Positions 53,263 to 61,670 of a DNA stretch of 64,000 nucleotides are shown here, piece after piece. The DNA is from Streptomyces sp. SCSIO 30461 (GTDB lineage: Bacteria; Actinomycetota; Actinomycetes; Streptomycetales; Streptomycetaceae): contig NZ_CP146101.1 of NCBI RefSeq assembly GCF_037023745.1, positions 7,810,501 to 7,874,500 on the forward strand, given 5' to 3'. Under the pieces are notes generated by a model. That model was not told the origin of the DNA and did no database searches. It was given only the letters and a program-made list of their open reading frames with translations. Each line of letters opens with the position of its first letter. The first letter of the stretch is position 1. A program made the translations under genes and the position numbers.

Positions 53263-53296
53263 ATTGTCCGATTTTTGGCTTTTCATGTGTTTTGAT
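53263..53296 (+). promoter_or_regulatory. AT-rich 34-bp box upstream of beta-helix gene C
   Basis: ATTGTCCGATTTTTGGC then TTTTCATGTGTTTTGAT, 71 bp before ATG 53368. It is identical to the box of gene D, 1677 bp downstream, as part of an exactly duplicated intergenic region. Confidence 0.65.
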
Positions 53297-53367
53297 TTGA
53301 TCAGCTATCACCCTCTTTGCGATGTGGGGGTGTGACGGTCTGCCACACAGAAGGAGAGCCGGGTCGG

Positions 53368-54849
53368 ATGTCTGAATCACAGAGCACGGGCGCGGACGAG
53401 TCGCGCCGGTCAGTGACGGCGGTGCTGAGCCGTCACTGGAAGTTGGCGGTACTCGCGGCGGCCGGTTTCGCGACGGTCGCGGCCACCACCACGTTCGCCG
53501 CTGTCAGCCACCGTGAGACGGCGGCCGGGGCGCGGCAGGCCACCGCGCCCGTGGACGGCAAGGGACTGCCGGCCGGCGGGGGCGACAGCGGAGGCAAGGG
53601 AGGCGAGGGCAAGGGCGACCACGGCAAGGGCGGAAAGGGTGGCCACGACAAGGGTGGCAAGGGCGATGACAAGAAACACGGACACAAGTACGGCCGCCAT
53701 GGTGACCGCGATGGAACCCACGTGGAGTGTGATCCGAATGCCCTGGTCGCGGCGCTGGTCGGCCTGAATGCGAAGCGGGGTGGGGAGCTGGTCCTGGCGA
53801 AGGACTGCCTCTACACGCTGACCGCGAACCAGGACGACAACGGTCTGCCGGAGATCACCCAGCCGATCACCATCCACGGCAACGGTGCCACCATCCAGCG
53901 CGCCGCCAACGGGGACGACTTCCGGATCTTCGACGTCGGAGTCGGTGGCGATCTGAAGCTCAGCCACCTCACCATCACCCGCGGCAAACTCGGCAACGGC
54001 GAGGGCGGCGGTATCAGGGTGGCCGCGGCGGGTCGTCTCGACCTCGACCACGTCACCCTCGACCGCAACTCCACCGACCTCGGGAACTCGGACGGCGGTG
54101 CCGTCTACAACGAGGGCATCACCACCATCCGCCACAGCACCCTCAACAAGAACACGAGCGAAGACGGCGCTGCCGTCTACAACCAAGAGGGCAAGCTGGA
54201 GATCACCGACTCCAAGATCACCGGCAACATCAACGACCCCAACGACGGCTACGCAGCCCTCTTCAACGACGGCGGCACGATCAAGGTCAAGAAGAGCCTG
54301 CTCTCCTACAACTACGGCTACTTCGGAGGCGCCCTCTACAACGCCTCCGGCGTCTCCGAGGTCGAGAAGAGCGCCCTCACGTACAACTTCGCCTACTACG
54401 GCGGCGGCATCTACACCGATGACCCGCTGTACGTCCGCGACAGCACGATCGCGTACAACACCGCGAGCACCGACGGCGGTGGCGGCCTCAACCTGAATGA
54501 CGCGGCGGTGATCGACAACACCAAGATCTACGGCAACGCCGTCACCGACTTCTACGGCGGCGGTGTCTACGTGGCGACCAACGACGCCAACCCCGTCGTG
54601 TTCCGGAACAGCAAGATCCATGACAACCAGGCACCCGGCAACGGCTACAGCGGAGGCGGCATCTACATCGGCAATGGCACGGTCAATCTGACCGACACCA
54701 AGGTGACCGGCAACATCTCCGACGATGAAGCCGGCGGCGTCCACAACGAGGGCACCGTCACCACCAACGGCAAGGTCAGAATCATCGACAACGTCCCCAC
54801 CAACTGCCAGGCCACCGGGACCAACCCCGTCCCCAACTGCTTCGGCTGA
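53368..54849 (+). CDS. Secreted right-handed beta-helix protein C
   Basis: A 493-residue paralogue: MSESQSTGADESRRSVTAVL, then SRHWKLAVLAAAGFATVAAT (signal region), a short linker with GKGGKGGHDKGGKGDDKK, and the core from VECDPNALVAALVGLNAK near residue 118. GGAVYNEG, AAVYNQEG, GGALYNASG and GGGIYTDDP mark the helix turns, and the protein ends KVRIIDNVPTNCQATG, PVPNCFG. Its signal region matches E almost exactly, although E lies 8 kb away on the other strand. ATG 53368 has GAAGGAG upstream. The frame is open further upstream only because the duplicated promoter region lacks stops. Confidence 0.85.
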   Translation: MSESQSTGADESRRSVTAVLSRHWKLAVLAAAGFATVAATTTFAAVSHRETAAGARQATAPVDGKGLPAGGGDSGGKGGEGKGDHGKGGKGGHDKGGKGDDKKHGHKYGRHGDRDGTHVECDPNALVAALVGLNAKRGGELVLAKDCLYTLTANQDDNGLPEITQPITIHGNGATIQRAANGDDFRIFDVGVGGDLKLSHLTITRGKLGNGEGGGIRVAAAGRLDLDHVTLDRNSTDLGNSDGGAVYNEGITTIRHSTLNKNTSEDGAAVYNQEGKLEITDSKITGNINDPNDGYAALFNDGGTIKVKKSLLSYNYGYFGGALYNASGVSEVEKSALTYNFAYYGGGIYTDDPLYVRDSTIAYNTASTDGGGGLNLNDAAVIDNTKIYGNAVTDFYGGGVYVATNDANPVVFRNSKIHDNQAPGNGYSGGGIYIGNGTVNLTDTKVTGNISDDEAGGVHNEGTVTTNGKVRIIDNVPTNCQATGTNPVPNCFG

Positions 54850-54862
54850 CCCCACCCGATCA

Positions 54863-54894
54863 CCCTGCCCCCGGCGTCCACGCCGGGGGCAGGG
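54863..54894 (+). terminator. Hairpin after beta-helix gene C
   Basis: Same 15-bp stem as behind gene B, CCCTGCCCCCGGCGT and its complement, at the same offset from the stop. Confidence 0.82.
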
Positions 54895-54939
54895 CCATGT
54901 CCGGGTACGGAGCGCGACACTTCGAAACACCCAGATCCG

Positions 54940-54973
54940 ATTGTCCGATTTTTGGCTTTTCATGTGTTTTGAT
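54940..54973 (+). promoter_or_regulatory. AT-rich 34-bp box upstream of beta-helix gene D
   Basis: Identical to the box of gene C; 71 bp before ATG 55045. Confidence 0.65.
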
Positions 54974-55044
54974 TTGATCAGCTATCACCCTCTTTGCGAT
55001 GTGGGGGTGTGACGGTCTGCCACACAGAAGGAGAGCCGGGTCGG

Positions 55045-56511
55045 ATGTCTGAATCACAGAGCACGGGCGCGGACGGCGGCGCGGGCGAGCCGCGCCAGTC
55101 GTTGACGGCGGCGCTGAGCCGTCACTGGAAGGTGACGGTTCTGGCGGCGGGCTTCGCCACGGTGGCGGCCACCACGACGATGGCGGTCGTCCATGACGCA
55201 CGGTCGACGTCCGCTGCCGCAGACGCCAAAGGTGCCGCGGTGAGCGGTGAGGGCGGGCGGACCGGGGACAAGGGCGACCGAGGCGGCAAGGACGGCCACG
55301 GGAAAGGCCGCACGAGTGGCCGTGACAGGGATGGTCACGGCAGCGGCAAGCACAGTCGCCCCTCCCATGACGCCACTTATGTGGAGTGTGATCCGAATGC
55401 CCTGGTCGCGGCGCTGGTCGGCCTGAATGCGAAGCGGGGTGGGGAGCTGGTCCTGGCGAAGGACTGCCTCTACACGCTGACCGCGAACCAGGACGACAAC
55501 GGTCTGCCGGAGATCACCCAGCCGATCACCATCCACGGCAACGGTGCCACCATCCAGCGCGCCGCCAACGGGGACGACTTCCGGATCTTCGACGTCGGAG
55601 TCGGTGGCGATCTGAAGCTCAGCCACCTCACGATCACCCGCGGCAAACTCGGCCAGTTCGGCGAGGGCGGCGGTATCAGGGTGGCCGCGGCGGGCCGTCT
55701 CGACCTCGACCACGTCACCCTCGACCGCAACTCCACCAACCTCGAGCTCTCGAACGGCGGTGCCATCTACAACGAGGGCATCACCACCATCCGCCACAGC
55801 ACCCTCAGCAAGAACACGGGCGAGGACGGCGCCGCCGTCTACAACGAAGCAGGCAAGCTGGAGATCACCGACTCCAAGATCACCGGCAACATCAGCGACC
55901 CCAACGACGGCTACACCGCCCTCTTCAACGACGGCGGCACGATCAAGGTCAAGAAGAGCCTGCTCTCCTACAACTACGGCTACGTGGGAGGCGCCCTCTA
56001 CAACAGCTCCGGCGTCTCCGAGGTCGAGAAGAGCGCCGTCGTGCACAACTTCGCCTACTACGGCGGTGGCATCCACAGCTATGACCCGCTGTACGTCCGC
56101 GACAGCACGATCGCGTACAACACCGCGAGCAGCGGCGGCGGTGGCGGCCTCGGCCTGAACAACGCGGCGGTGATCGACAACACCAAGATCTACGGCAATG
56201 TCGCGACCGATAACGACGGCGGTGGTGTCTACGTGTTCACCGACGACGACAACCCCGTCGTGTTCCGGAACAGCAAGATCCACGACAACCAGGCACCCGG
56301 CAACGGCCAAAGCGGAGGCGGCATCTACATCAGCGACGGCACGGTCAACCTGACCGACACCAAGGTGACCGGCAACATCTCCGACGAGGAGGCCGGCGGC
56401 GTCCACAACGAGGGCACCGTCACCACCAACGGCAAGGTCAGAATCATCGACAACGTCCCCACCAACTGCCAGGCCACCGGGACCAACCCCGTCCCCAACT
56501 GCTTCGGCTGA
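55045..56511 (+). CDS. Secreted right-handed beta-helix protein D
   Basis: A 488-residue paralogue. It starts MSESQSTGADGGAGEPRQSL and has SRHWKVTVLAAGFATVAATT as signal core. The linker (GDKGDRGGKDGHGKGRTSGR) differs from C, and the beta-helix core begins at VECDPNALVAALVGLNAK near 112. A stretch with GGAIYNEGITTIRHSTLSKN, AAVYNEAGKLEITDSK and GGGIHSYDPLYVRD has closer matches in E than in C. It ends in the same KVRIIDNVPTNCQATG, PVPNCFG tail. Its 3' flank (to about 56610) is repeated inverted behind gene E. Confidence 0.85.
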   Translation: MSESQSTGADGGAGEPRQSLTAALSRHWKVTVLAAGFATVAATTTMAVVHDARSTSAAADAKGAAVSGEGGRTGDKGDRGGKDGHGKGRTSGRDRDGHGSGKHSRPSHDATYVECDPNALVAALVGLNAKRGGELVLAKDCLYTLTANQDDNGLPEITQPITIHGNGATIQRAANGDDFRIFDVGVGGDLKLSHLTITRGKLGQFGEGGGIRVAAAGRLDLDHVTLDRNSTNLELSNGGAIYNEGITTIRHSTLSKNTGEDGAAVYNEAGKLEITDSKITGNISDPNDGYTALFNDGGTIKVKKSLLSYNYGYVGGALYNSSGVSEVEKSAVVHNFAYYGGGIHSYDPLYVRDSTIAYNTASSGGGGGLGLNNAAVIDNTKIYGNVATDNDGGGVYVFTDDDNPVVFRNSKIHDNQAPGNGQSGGGIYISDGTVNLTDTKVTGNISDEEAGGVHNEGTVTTNGKVRIIDNVPTNCQATGTNPVPNCFG

Positions 56512-56559
56512 CCCCATCCACCGGCAGGGGCGGCCCACCGGCCGCCCCGGCCCCCGAAC

Positions 56560-56594
56560 CGCCCGCCCCCGGCTCCCCTCACCGGGGGCGGGCG
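56560..56594 (+). terminator. Hairpin after beta-helix gene D
   Basis: CGCCCGCCCCCGG at 56560-56572 pairs with CCGGGGGCGGGCG at 56582-56594. It belongs to a 3' flank shared, in inverted orientation, with gene E. Confidence 0.82.
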
Positions 56595-56605
56595 CATGTC
56601 CGGGC

Positions 56606-56971
56606 CTATGCGCCGGCCGTGTCCGCCCGGAGCCTCGGCCCGGCCTCCACCAGCGACCCCATGGCGTACTCCAGCGCCTGCGTGAACCGCGTTTCGCGCA
56701 GCCGGCGTTCCGCCTCGGACCCGTCCACTGCCACGTAGAGCTGCAGGAAGGCGGGCGTCGCCGGCCGGCCCTTCGGGCTGTCGAAGCCCATCACCTTGGC
56801 CTCGCCGATACGCAGTTCGACATGGCCGATCGCACCGTCCGGCGTCTCGAAGCGCCCCGGCTCCTCAGCGCCGAAAGCGGGCTGGACGTAGTCGGTGAGG
56901 CCTGCCGTGTCCTTGCAGATGATCCACGGTGTGACGGTGCTGTATCCCTCGGGAACCGGTTGGACGGCCAT
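56606..56971 (-). CDS. VOC/PhnB-like protein with an internal deletion
   Basis: A 121-residue protein. It begins MAVQPVPEGYSTVTPWIICK and has GLTDYVQPAFGAEEPGRFET and HVELRIGEAKVMGFDS, the first half of a glyoxalase/VOC protein (PhnB type). It continues through FLQLYVAVDGSEAERRLRET and FTQALEYAMGSLVEAG, the C-terminal helix usual in these proteins. The segment normally lying between (about 40 residues with the second metal-binding half, GDRVGRVRDPLGN-like) is missing, so the fold is probably incomplete. It lies just inside the D/E inverted pair and starts at ATG 56971. Confidence 0.7.
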   Translation of the reverse strand: MAVQPVPEGYSTVTPWIICKDTAGLTDYVQPAFGAEEPGRFETPDGAIGHVELRIGEAKVMGFDSPKGRPATPAFLQLYVAVDGSEAERRLRETRFTQALEYAMGSLVEAGPRLRADTAGA

Positions 56972-57075
56972 GATCGTCTCCTTGTGTCAGGGGAAGGCAG
57001 CGAGAACGACAGCAGGCCGGATACGGGTCAACTCCTGTCCTCGTTTCCCGCGTTCGCAGAAGAGGGGGACCACGT

Positions 57076-57738
57076 ATGAACGTCACGCTCGCCGAGGAGA
57101 TAGCACTGCTCTCGCTGGACGACGAGTCCGGCGAGGCGAGAAGCCGCCAGTCCGCGGGCTGGGCGGTGGCCGGTGCGCTGCTGCTGGAGCTGGTCATGGC
57201 GGGACGCATCGCGGTCGCGGACGGGCGGCTCAGTGTCACCGACACGACCCCGACCGGTGTCCCGCTGCTCGACGGGCGGTTGGAGCTGCTCGCCACCTGG
57301 GCGAACCGGGGTGGCAGGCGCCGGGTCGCCGACTGGCTGACCAAGGACCAGTCGAAGGCCGTGTCCGCCACGATCGAGAGCCTGTGCGCCCGGGGTCTGG
57401 TGGTCGAGGAGCGACGCAAGGCGCTCGGGATCTTCCCGGTGCGCCGCTATCCGGAGGCGGACGGCACGGTCGAGCGGGAGCTGCGGGCGCGACTGGCGGA
57501 CGTGGTGCTCCAGGGAGCCGTGCCCGATGCCCGCACCTCGGGTCTGATCGCATTGCTCCAGGGCGCCGAACTGCACGGGATCTCCTTCCCCGGAGTGCCG
57601 AAGAAGCAGGTCGGGCCGCGGATGACGGAGATCGCGTCCGGCCAGTGGGCGGGGGACAGCCTGCGCGAGGCCATCCGCAACATGCAGGCGGCGATGGTGG
57701 CGATCACGACGACGGTCGTGGTGACCGCGCTGACCTGA
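57076..57738 (+). CDS. GPP34-family protein (GOLPH3/Vps74-like)
   Basis: A 220-residue protein matching the GPP34 fold: LAEEIALLSLDDESGEA at the start, GWAVAGALLLELVMAGRIAV, then RKALGIFPVRRYPEADGTVE, ADVVLQGAVPDARTSGLIAL and EAIRNMQAAMVAITTTVVV. In eukaryotes GOLPH3/Vps74 binds phosphoinositide and retains Golgi enzymes; the streptomycete proteins are widespread with little known function, probably lipid-binding. No signal peptide is seen. ATG 57076 begins the homology, and CapA is convergent with 10 bp between them. Confidence 0.9.
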   Translation: MNVTLAEEIALLSLDDESGEARSRQSAGWAVAGALLLELVMAGRIAVADGRLSVTDTTPTGVPLLDGRLELLATWANRGGRRRVADWLTKDQSKAVSATIESLCARGLVVEERRKALGIFPVRRYPEADGTVERELRARLADVVLQGAVPDARTSGLIALLQGAELHGISFPGVPKKQVGPRMTEIASGQWAGDSLREAIRNMQAAMVAITTTVVVTALT

Positions 57739-57748
57739 CGCCGCCGGG

Positions 57749-58879
57749 TCAGCGACGCCACCAGCGCAGGGTCAGATACCCGGCCTGCCTCGGATCCGGC
57801 TCCACCTGTGTCCCGTAGGCGCGCCCGGCCCGGCTGAGCACCTCGCACAGCCAGGCGCGGTCGGCGGCGGAGGCGTGCTCCAGCCGCATCCGCCGGGCGC
57901 GCAGGGGCGCGATGCGCAGCTCGGTCAGCTCGCCGGTGTCCGGGGCGAGCACGGGGAAGTACATCAGCCGAAGGTCGGCGCGGTAGCGCTCGTAGCCGGG
58001 GATGCCCTCGTAGTCGTCGACCAGGTCGCCGCAGCCGTAGAGGATCAGCTTGCCCCGGTACACCTGGATGGGCCTGGGATGGTGGGACGAGTGGCCGTGG
58101 ACGAGGTCCACGCCGCCGTCCACCAGTCGGCGGGCGAACGCGGCCTGGCTCCCCGAGACCCCGAAGCCCCAGTTCGATCCCCAGTGGATCGAGACCACGG
58201 TCAGATCGCCGTCCTCGCGCACGGCCTCAAGGCGCCGCGCGAGGGCGTCGGCGCTGCGGGCGGAGAGGTCGGGCACGAAGTCGACTCCCGGTCTGTCCTC
58301 CCCCGCCGCCCAGCGGGACGGGACCCCGGCCGACGCCATCGCGCAGGACAGTACGAGCACCCGGCCGCGGCCGTCACCCGTGTCGGCGGCGGCGGGGCGG
58401 CGTGCCGCCGCCGCGTCCCGTCCGGCTCCCGCCGGGCCGAGACCGGCGCGGCTGAGCACGTCCACGGTCTCCTCCAGGCCGCGGCGCCCGAAGTCGAGGA
58501 CGTGGTTGTTCGCCAGGGCGCAGACATCCGGCCGGACGGTGGCGAGCAGCGGGAGGTTGTCGGGGTGCATGCGGTAGGCGACGGCCTTGCCGGGCGCGAA
58601 GTCGTCGCTGGTGGTGACGCTGCTCTCCAGGTCGATGACGCGTACGTCGGGGCGCACGGCATCGAGGATCTCCAGGGCGTCTCCCCAGGGCCAGGAGTAG
58701 TCCACGGGCTGGGGAATTCCGCCGTTGACGGCCTCCGCGAGGGCCACGTAGTCGCGGGCGTCGCGTATGCGTTCCTCGCGCAGGGCGGGATCTCCGGGGT
58801 GCGGCAGTATCTGGTCGACGCCCCGGCCCGACATGACGTCGCCGCTGAGGAACAGCGTGACGGGGGCAGCCAGGGCCAT
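57749..58879 (-). CDS. CapA/PgsA-family metallophosphoesterase-like protein
   Basis: A 376-residue protein: LFLSGDVMSGRGVDQILP at the start (metal-binding D), VRVIDLESSVTTSDD, VCALANNHVLDFGRRGLEET (NNH motif), VVSIHWGSNWGFGVS and VHGHSSHHPRPIQVYRGKLI. These are the CapA blocks in order. CapA proteins participate in poly-gamma-glutamate capsule synthesis or act on cell-wall or lipid phosphates, but many stand-alone versions in Streptomyces are unexplained. No pgsB/pgsC neighbours are present. ATG 58879. The first hydrophobic stretch may be a weak anchor. It lies between two regulatory clusters. Confidence 0.88.
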   Translation of the reverse strand: MALAAPVTLFLSGDVMSGRGVDQILPHPGDPALREERIRDARDYVALAEAVNGGIPQPVDYSWPWGDALEILDAVRPDVRVIDLESSVTTSDDFAPGKAVAYRMHPDNLPLLATVRPDVCALANNHVLDFGRRGLEETVDVLSRAGLGPAGAGRDAAAARRPAAADTGDGRGRVLVLSCAMASAGVPSRWAAGEDRPGVDFVPDLSARSADALARRLEAVREDGDLTVVSIHWGSNWGFGVSGSQAAFARRLVDGGVDLVHGHSSHHPRPIQVYRGKLILYGCGDLVDDYEGIPGYERYRADLRLMYFPVLAPDTGELTELRIAPLRARRMRLEHASAADRAWLCEVLSRAGRAYGTQVEPDPRQAGYLTLRWWRR

Positions 58880-58939
58880 GGTGCATATTTTCGCACCATC
58901 ATCATTTTCCCGCCGGATGGGAAATACGGCTCGATCGAT

Positions 58940-59356
58940 TCAGGAAAGCGGTCTCAGCACTTCGGACGCCGCCGACCGCAGCAGCAGCGGATGCACGAAC
59001 CGGTGCGCTTCGGCCGGGGGAAAGCGCCATGACAGCGGCCAGGTGTGGCCTTTGAGAGCCGGCACCGGCACGAAACTGATGCAGCCGGGCGCCGAGTTGA
59101 AGCGGGTCACCCCGCGCGGCCAGACCCGGTGCGACGTGCTGCCCACGGGGAGCAGGAAGTAGACGCCCTGCCGCCCGTTGGCCTCCATGACCACCGGGCC
59201 AGGGTCGCCGCCCGTCAGCTCCCCGACGAGGTCGGCGAGATCGCGGCCCTGGTCCCCGTCGACGCGCACCGCGTCGAATTGGACGCCTGCTTTTCGCAGC
59301 TGGAATCCGCGTTCGGGGACCCAGCCGATCCGGATGTGGCGAGTTTCTGCAATCAC
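58940..59356 (-). CDS. Hypothetical protein paired with a WhiJ-type regulator
   Basis: A 138-residue protein with VIAETRHIRIGWVPERGFQL, QFDAVRVDGDQGRDLADLVG, VVMEANGRQGVYFLLPVGST and HPLLLRSAASEVL. It resembles the streptomycete proteins commonly divergent from WhiJ-like XRE genes. They have unknown function, although similar loci control sporulation and antibiotic production. GTG 59356 starts the homology. The XRE gene begins 145 bp away in the other direction, sharing a regulatory gap. Confidence 0.65.
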   Translation of the reverse strand: MIAETRHIRIGWVPERGFQLRKAGVQFDAVRVDGDQGRDLADLVGELTGGDPGPVVMEANGRQGVYFLLPVGSTSHRVWPRGVTRFNSAPGCISFVPVPALKGHTWPLSWRFPPAEAHRFVHPLLLRSAASEVLRPLS

Positions 59357-59501
59357 GTATCCAGTCTGACGCTTCCCCGTTAGCGTTTTCCGTGACACGG
59401 CCGAGGTGTGGTGAGTTGGTTGAACAGCGCAAACACGCCTTGATTCGGGTCGAATTCGGCGTGGCCCGGTAGTGACCGGTTGAGTCCGGTCGAGGCGAAC
59501 G

Positions 59502-60347
59502 GTGATCGGTATGGCACGCGCGGAGAACAAGGAAACGGCGGGTTCGGCGACACGTCTGGTCGCCGAGATGATGCGCAAGCTGCGGCTGCGGGCCAAGCTC
59601 ACCCAGCCGCAGCTCGGCGAGCGGATCGGGTATTCGGGGGCAGCGATCAGCGCGGCGGAGACCTGCGCTCAGGCCCCGAGCGACGAGATGCTGGTGGGGC
59701 TGGAGCGCGAGATCGGGGACGGCCTCGGCTTCTTCGAGGAGGCGCGGGAGCATGTCCGGCGGGAGAAGTATCCGAAGCAGTTCCAGGACTATTCGGGTCT
59801 TGAGCAGAAGGCGGTCGGGCTGCATCTGTACTCGACTCTGGTCGTGCACGGGTTGTTCCAGACCCCGGAGTACGCTCGGGCGCTGATCGGCGGGGGTTTT
59901 CCACCGCTGCCGGAGCAGCGGGTGGAGGAGCTGGTCGAGGCGCGGACGGCACGGCAGGTGCTGTTCGACCGGCAGCCGGTGCCCCTGATCGAGCTGGTCC
60001 TTGAGGAGTCGGTGTTACGGCGCACCATCGGCGGCGCGGGGATCATGCGCGACCAGCTGCTGTTCCTGGCGAAGTGCGCCCGGCGGCGCAATGTGACCCT
60101 GCAGGTGCTGCCGCTGGACGCGGGGATCGGCGGCGAGCACGCGGGCGACAACGGCGATCTGAACCTGCTGGAGACCCCGGAGCATGACCACCTGGTCTAT
60201 CTGGAGATCCAGTTCGAGAGCCTGCTGATCAACGACCCCGCAAAGGTCAGTACGTTCGCCCAGCGATATGCGAAGATCCGGGCACAGGCCCTGGGCCCTC
60301 GTGAATCGCTGGGCCTTATCGAGCAGTTGGCAGGAGAGCAGAGATGA
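59502..60347 (+). CDS. XRE-type regulator with DUF5753 (WhiJ-like)
   Basis: A 281-residue protein. The N-terminal helix-turn-helix (LTQPQLGERIGYSGAAISAA, about 31-50) is followed by a DUF5753 ligand-like domain (YSGLEQKAVGLHLYSTLVVH, FQTPEYARALIGGG, QPVPLIELVLEESVLRRTIG, ITLQVLPLD-like VTLQVLPLDAGIG). WhiJ-like regulators form switchable complexes with the small DUF397 protein encoded next to them and influence development. The DUF397 gene follows with an ATGA overlap. A TTA codon at 60015-60017 (residue 172) makes translation dependent on the bldA tRNA. Confidence 0.92.
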   Translation: MIGMARAENKETAGSATRLVAEMMRKLRLRAKLTQPQLGERIGYSGAAISAAETCAQAPSDEMLVGLEREIGDGLGFFEEAREHVRREKYPKQFQDYSGLEQKAVGLHLYSTLVVHGLFQTPEYARALIGGGFPPLPEQRVEELVEARTARQVLFDRQPVPLIELVLEESVLRRTIGGAGIMRDQLLFLAKCARRRNVTLQVLPLDAGIGGEHAGDNGDLNLLETPEHDHLVYLEIQFESLLINDPAKVSTFAQRYAKIRAQALGPRESLGLIEQLAGEQR

Positions 60348-60580
60348 ACGACAGCCTGCACTGGTTCAAGTCCAGCTACAGCGGCAGCGGCGGCGGCGAA
60401 TGCGTCGAGGTGGCCTTCGACTGGCGCACGTCCTCCTACAGCGACTCCAGCGGCGGTAACTGCGTCGAGGTCGCCGCCTGCCCCCACTCCGTGCGTGTCC
60501 GCGACTCCAAGGTCAGCGACGGCCCCGTCTTCTCCGTGGACACCTCGGCCTGGTCGGCCTTCCTCTCCTGGCAGAGCTGA
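60344..60580 (+). CDS. DUF397 protein with a duplicated motif
   Basis: A 78-residue DUF397 protein, the small partner of WhiJ-like regulators. Usual members have one W-x-KSSYS-GG-CVEVA half. Here two appear in tandem: LHWFKSSYSGSGGGECVEVA at 5-24 and WRTSSYSDSSGGNCVEVA at 27-44. VRVRDSKVSDGPVFSVDTSA follows as the standard second half. It overlaps the XRE gene stop by ATGA. Confidence 0.92.
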   Translation: MNDSLHWFKSSYSGSGGGECVEVAFDWRTSSYSDSSGGNCVEVAACPHSVRVRDSKVSDGPVFSVDTSAWSAFLSWQS

Positions 60581-60647
60581 GCCGAGAGCTGAGCCGACCG
60601 CCCGGGCTCGTCACAGCCGCCTCGTCCGTTCCGTCAGAGGAGTACCA

Positions 60648-61571
60648 GTGGAACGGACGGGGAGAGTGTGCGCGATGAACGACGGCGAGTACCTGGCGGA
60701 GCGCTTCGAGGCCCATCGGAGCCAGCTGCGGGCGGTGGCCTACCGGATGCTCGGCTCGCTCAGCGAGGCCGAGGACGCCGTCCAGGAGGCCTGGCTGAAG
60801 CTCAGCCGCTCGGACACCAGCGAGGTCGCGAACCTCGGCGGCTGGCTGACCACCGTGGTCGGCCGGGTGTGCCTGGACATGCTGCGCTCCCGCACCTCCC
60901 GGCGGGAAGACCCGCTCGACGTGTATCTGCCCGACCCCGTGGTCAGCAGCATCGAGGGCACCGACCCCGAGCAGCAGGCCCTGGTCGCCGACTCGGTCGG
61001 GCTGGCCCTGCTCGTCGTGCTGGAGGCGCTGCCACCCGCCGAGCGGCTGGCGTTCGTGCTGCACGACATGTTCGCCGTGCCCTTCGACGAGATCGCGCCG
61101 ATGGTGGGCCGCACCCCCGCCGCAGCGCGCCAGCTCGCCAGCCGCGCCCGGCGGCGCGTCCAGGGTGCGGCCCCGGCCCCTGACGCCGACCTCACCCGTC
61201 AGCGTGAAGTCGTGGACGCCTTCCTCACCGCCTCACGCGGTGGTGACTTCGACGCCCTGCTGTCCCTGCTCGACCCGGACATCGAGCTGCGCGTGGACGG
61301 CGGTGCGATGCCGGCCCCCGAGGGCACCTCGAAGCTGGTGCGCGGGGCGCACGCGGTGGCCAGCCAGGCGTTCATGTACCGCAGCTTCTCGCCGTTCGCC
61401 CGGCTCGCGCTCGTCAACGGCGCCCCGGGGCTGGTCACGGTGCCCGAGGGCGGCACCGCGGCCGCCGTGATGGCCTTCACCGTCGGTCCGCACGGCAAGG
61501 TGGTCCGGCTGGACATCCTTGCCGACCCCGACCGGCTGACGGGCATCGATGTGACACTGCTGGACACCTGA
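60648..61571 (+). CDS. ECF41-type RNA polymerase sigma factor with SnoaL-like tail
   Basis: A 307-residue sigma factor. Region 2 lies near 30-75 (LRAVAYRMLGSLSEAEDAVQ, EAWLKLSR), followed by LGGWLTTVVGRVCLDMLRS and region 4 (EALPPAERLAFVLHDMFAVP, FDEIAPMVGRTPAAARQLAS). The last 100 residues form a SnoaL/NTF2-like domain (VVDAFLTASRGGDFDALLSL, LDPDIELRVDGG). This is the ECF41 layout, in which the tail regulates sigma activity in place of a separate anti-sigma. GTG 60648 has GAGGAG 5 bp upstream; ATG 60675 is a weaker alternative. It is convergent with beta-helix gene E. Confidence 0.92.
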   Translation: MERTGRVCAMNDGEYLAERFEAHRSQLRAVAYRMLGSLSEAEDAVQEAWLKLSRSDTSEVANLGGWLTTVVGRVCLDMLRSRTSRREDPLDVYLPDPVVSSIEGTDPEQQALVADSVGLALLVVLEALPPAERLAFVLHDMFAVPFDEIAPMVGRTPAAARQLASRARRRVQGAAPAPDADLTRQREVVDAFLTASRGGDFDALLSLLDPDIELRVDGGAMPAPEGTSKLVRGAHAVASQAFMYRSFSPFARLALVNGAPGLVTVPEGGTAAAVMAFTVGPHGKVVRLDILADPDRLTGIDVTLLDT

Positions 61572-61587
61572 GCTGCACTCGGACATG

Positions 61588-61622
61588 CGCCCGCCCCCGG
61601 TGAGGGGAGCCGGGGGCGGGCG
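61588..61622 (-). terminator. Hairpin after beta-helix gene E
   Basis: CGCCCGCCCCCGG at 61588-61600 pairs with CCGGGGGCGGGCG at 61610-61622. It is the mirror copy of the hairpin behind gene D and may also end the sigma-factor transcript. Confidence 0.82.
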
Positions 61623-61670
61623 GTTCGGGGGCCGGGGCGGCCGGTGGGCAGCCCCTGCCGGTGGGTGGGA

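Larger units (their letters stand above)
53173..55072 (+). repeat. Tandem duplication of terminator-promoter-5' end region (period 1677 bp)
   Basis: The stretch from the stop of gene B through the first codons of gene C (53173 to about 53395) is repeated unchanged to the eye from the stop of gene C into gene D (54850 to about 55072). Together with near-identical cores, this marks a direct tandem duplication of a 1677-bp unit. Confidence 0.85.

Noticed and set aside
51480..56511. LPXTG or other sortase anchoring of the beta-helix proteins
   Set aside because: The C-termini end in PVPNCFG without LPXTG, hydrophobic stretch or basic tail.
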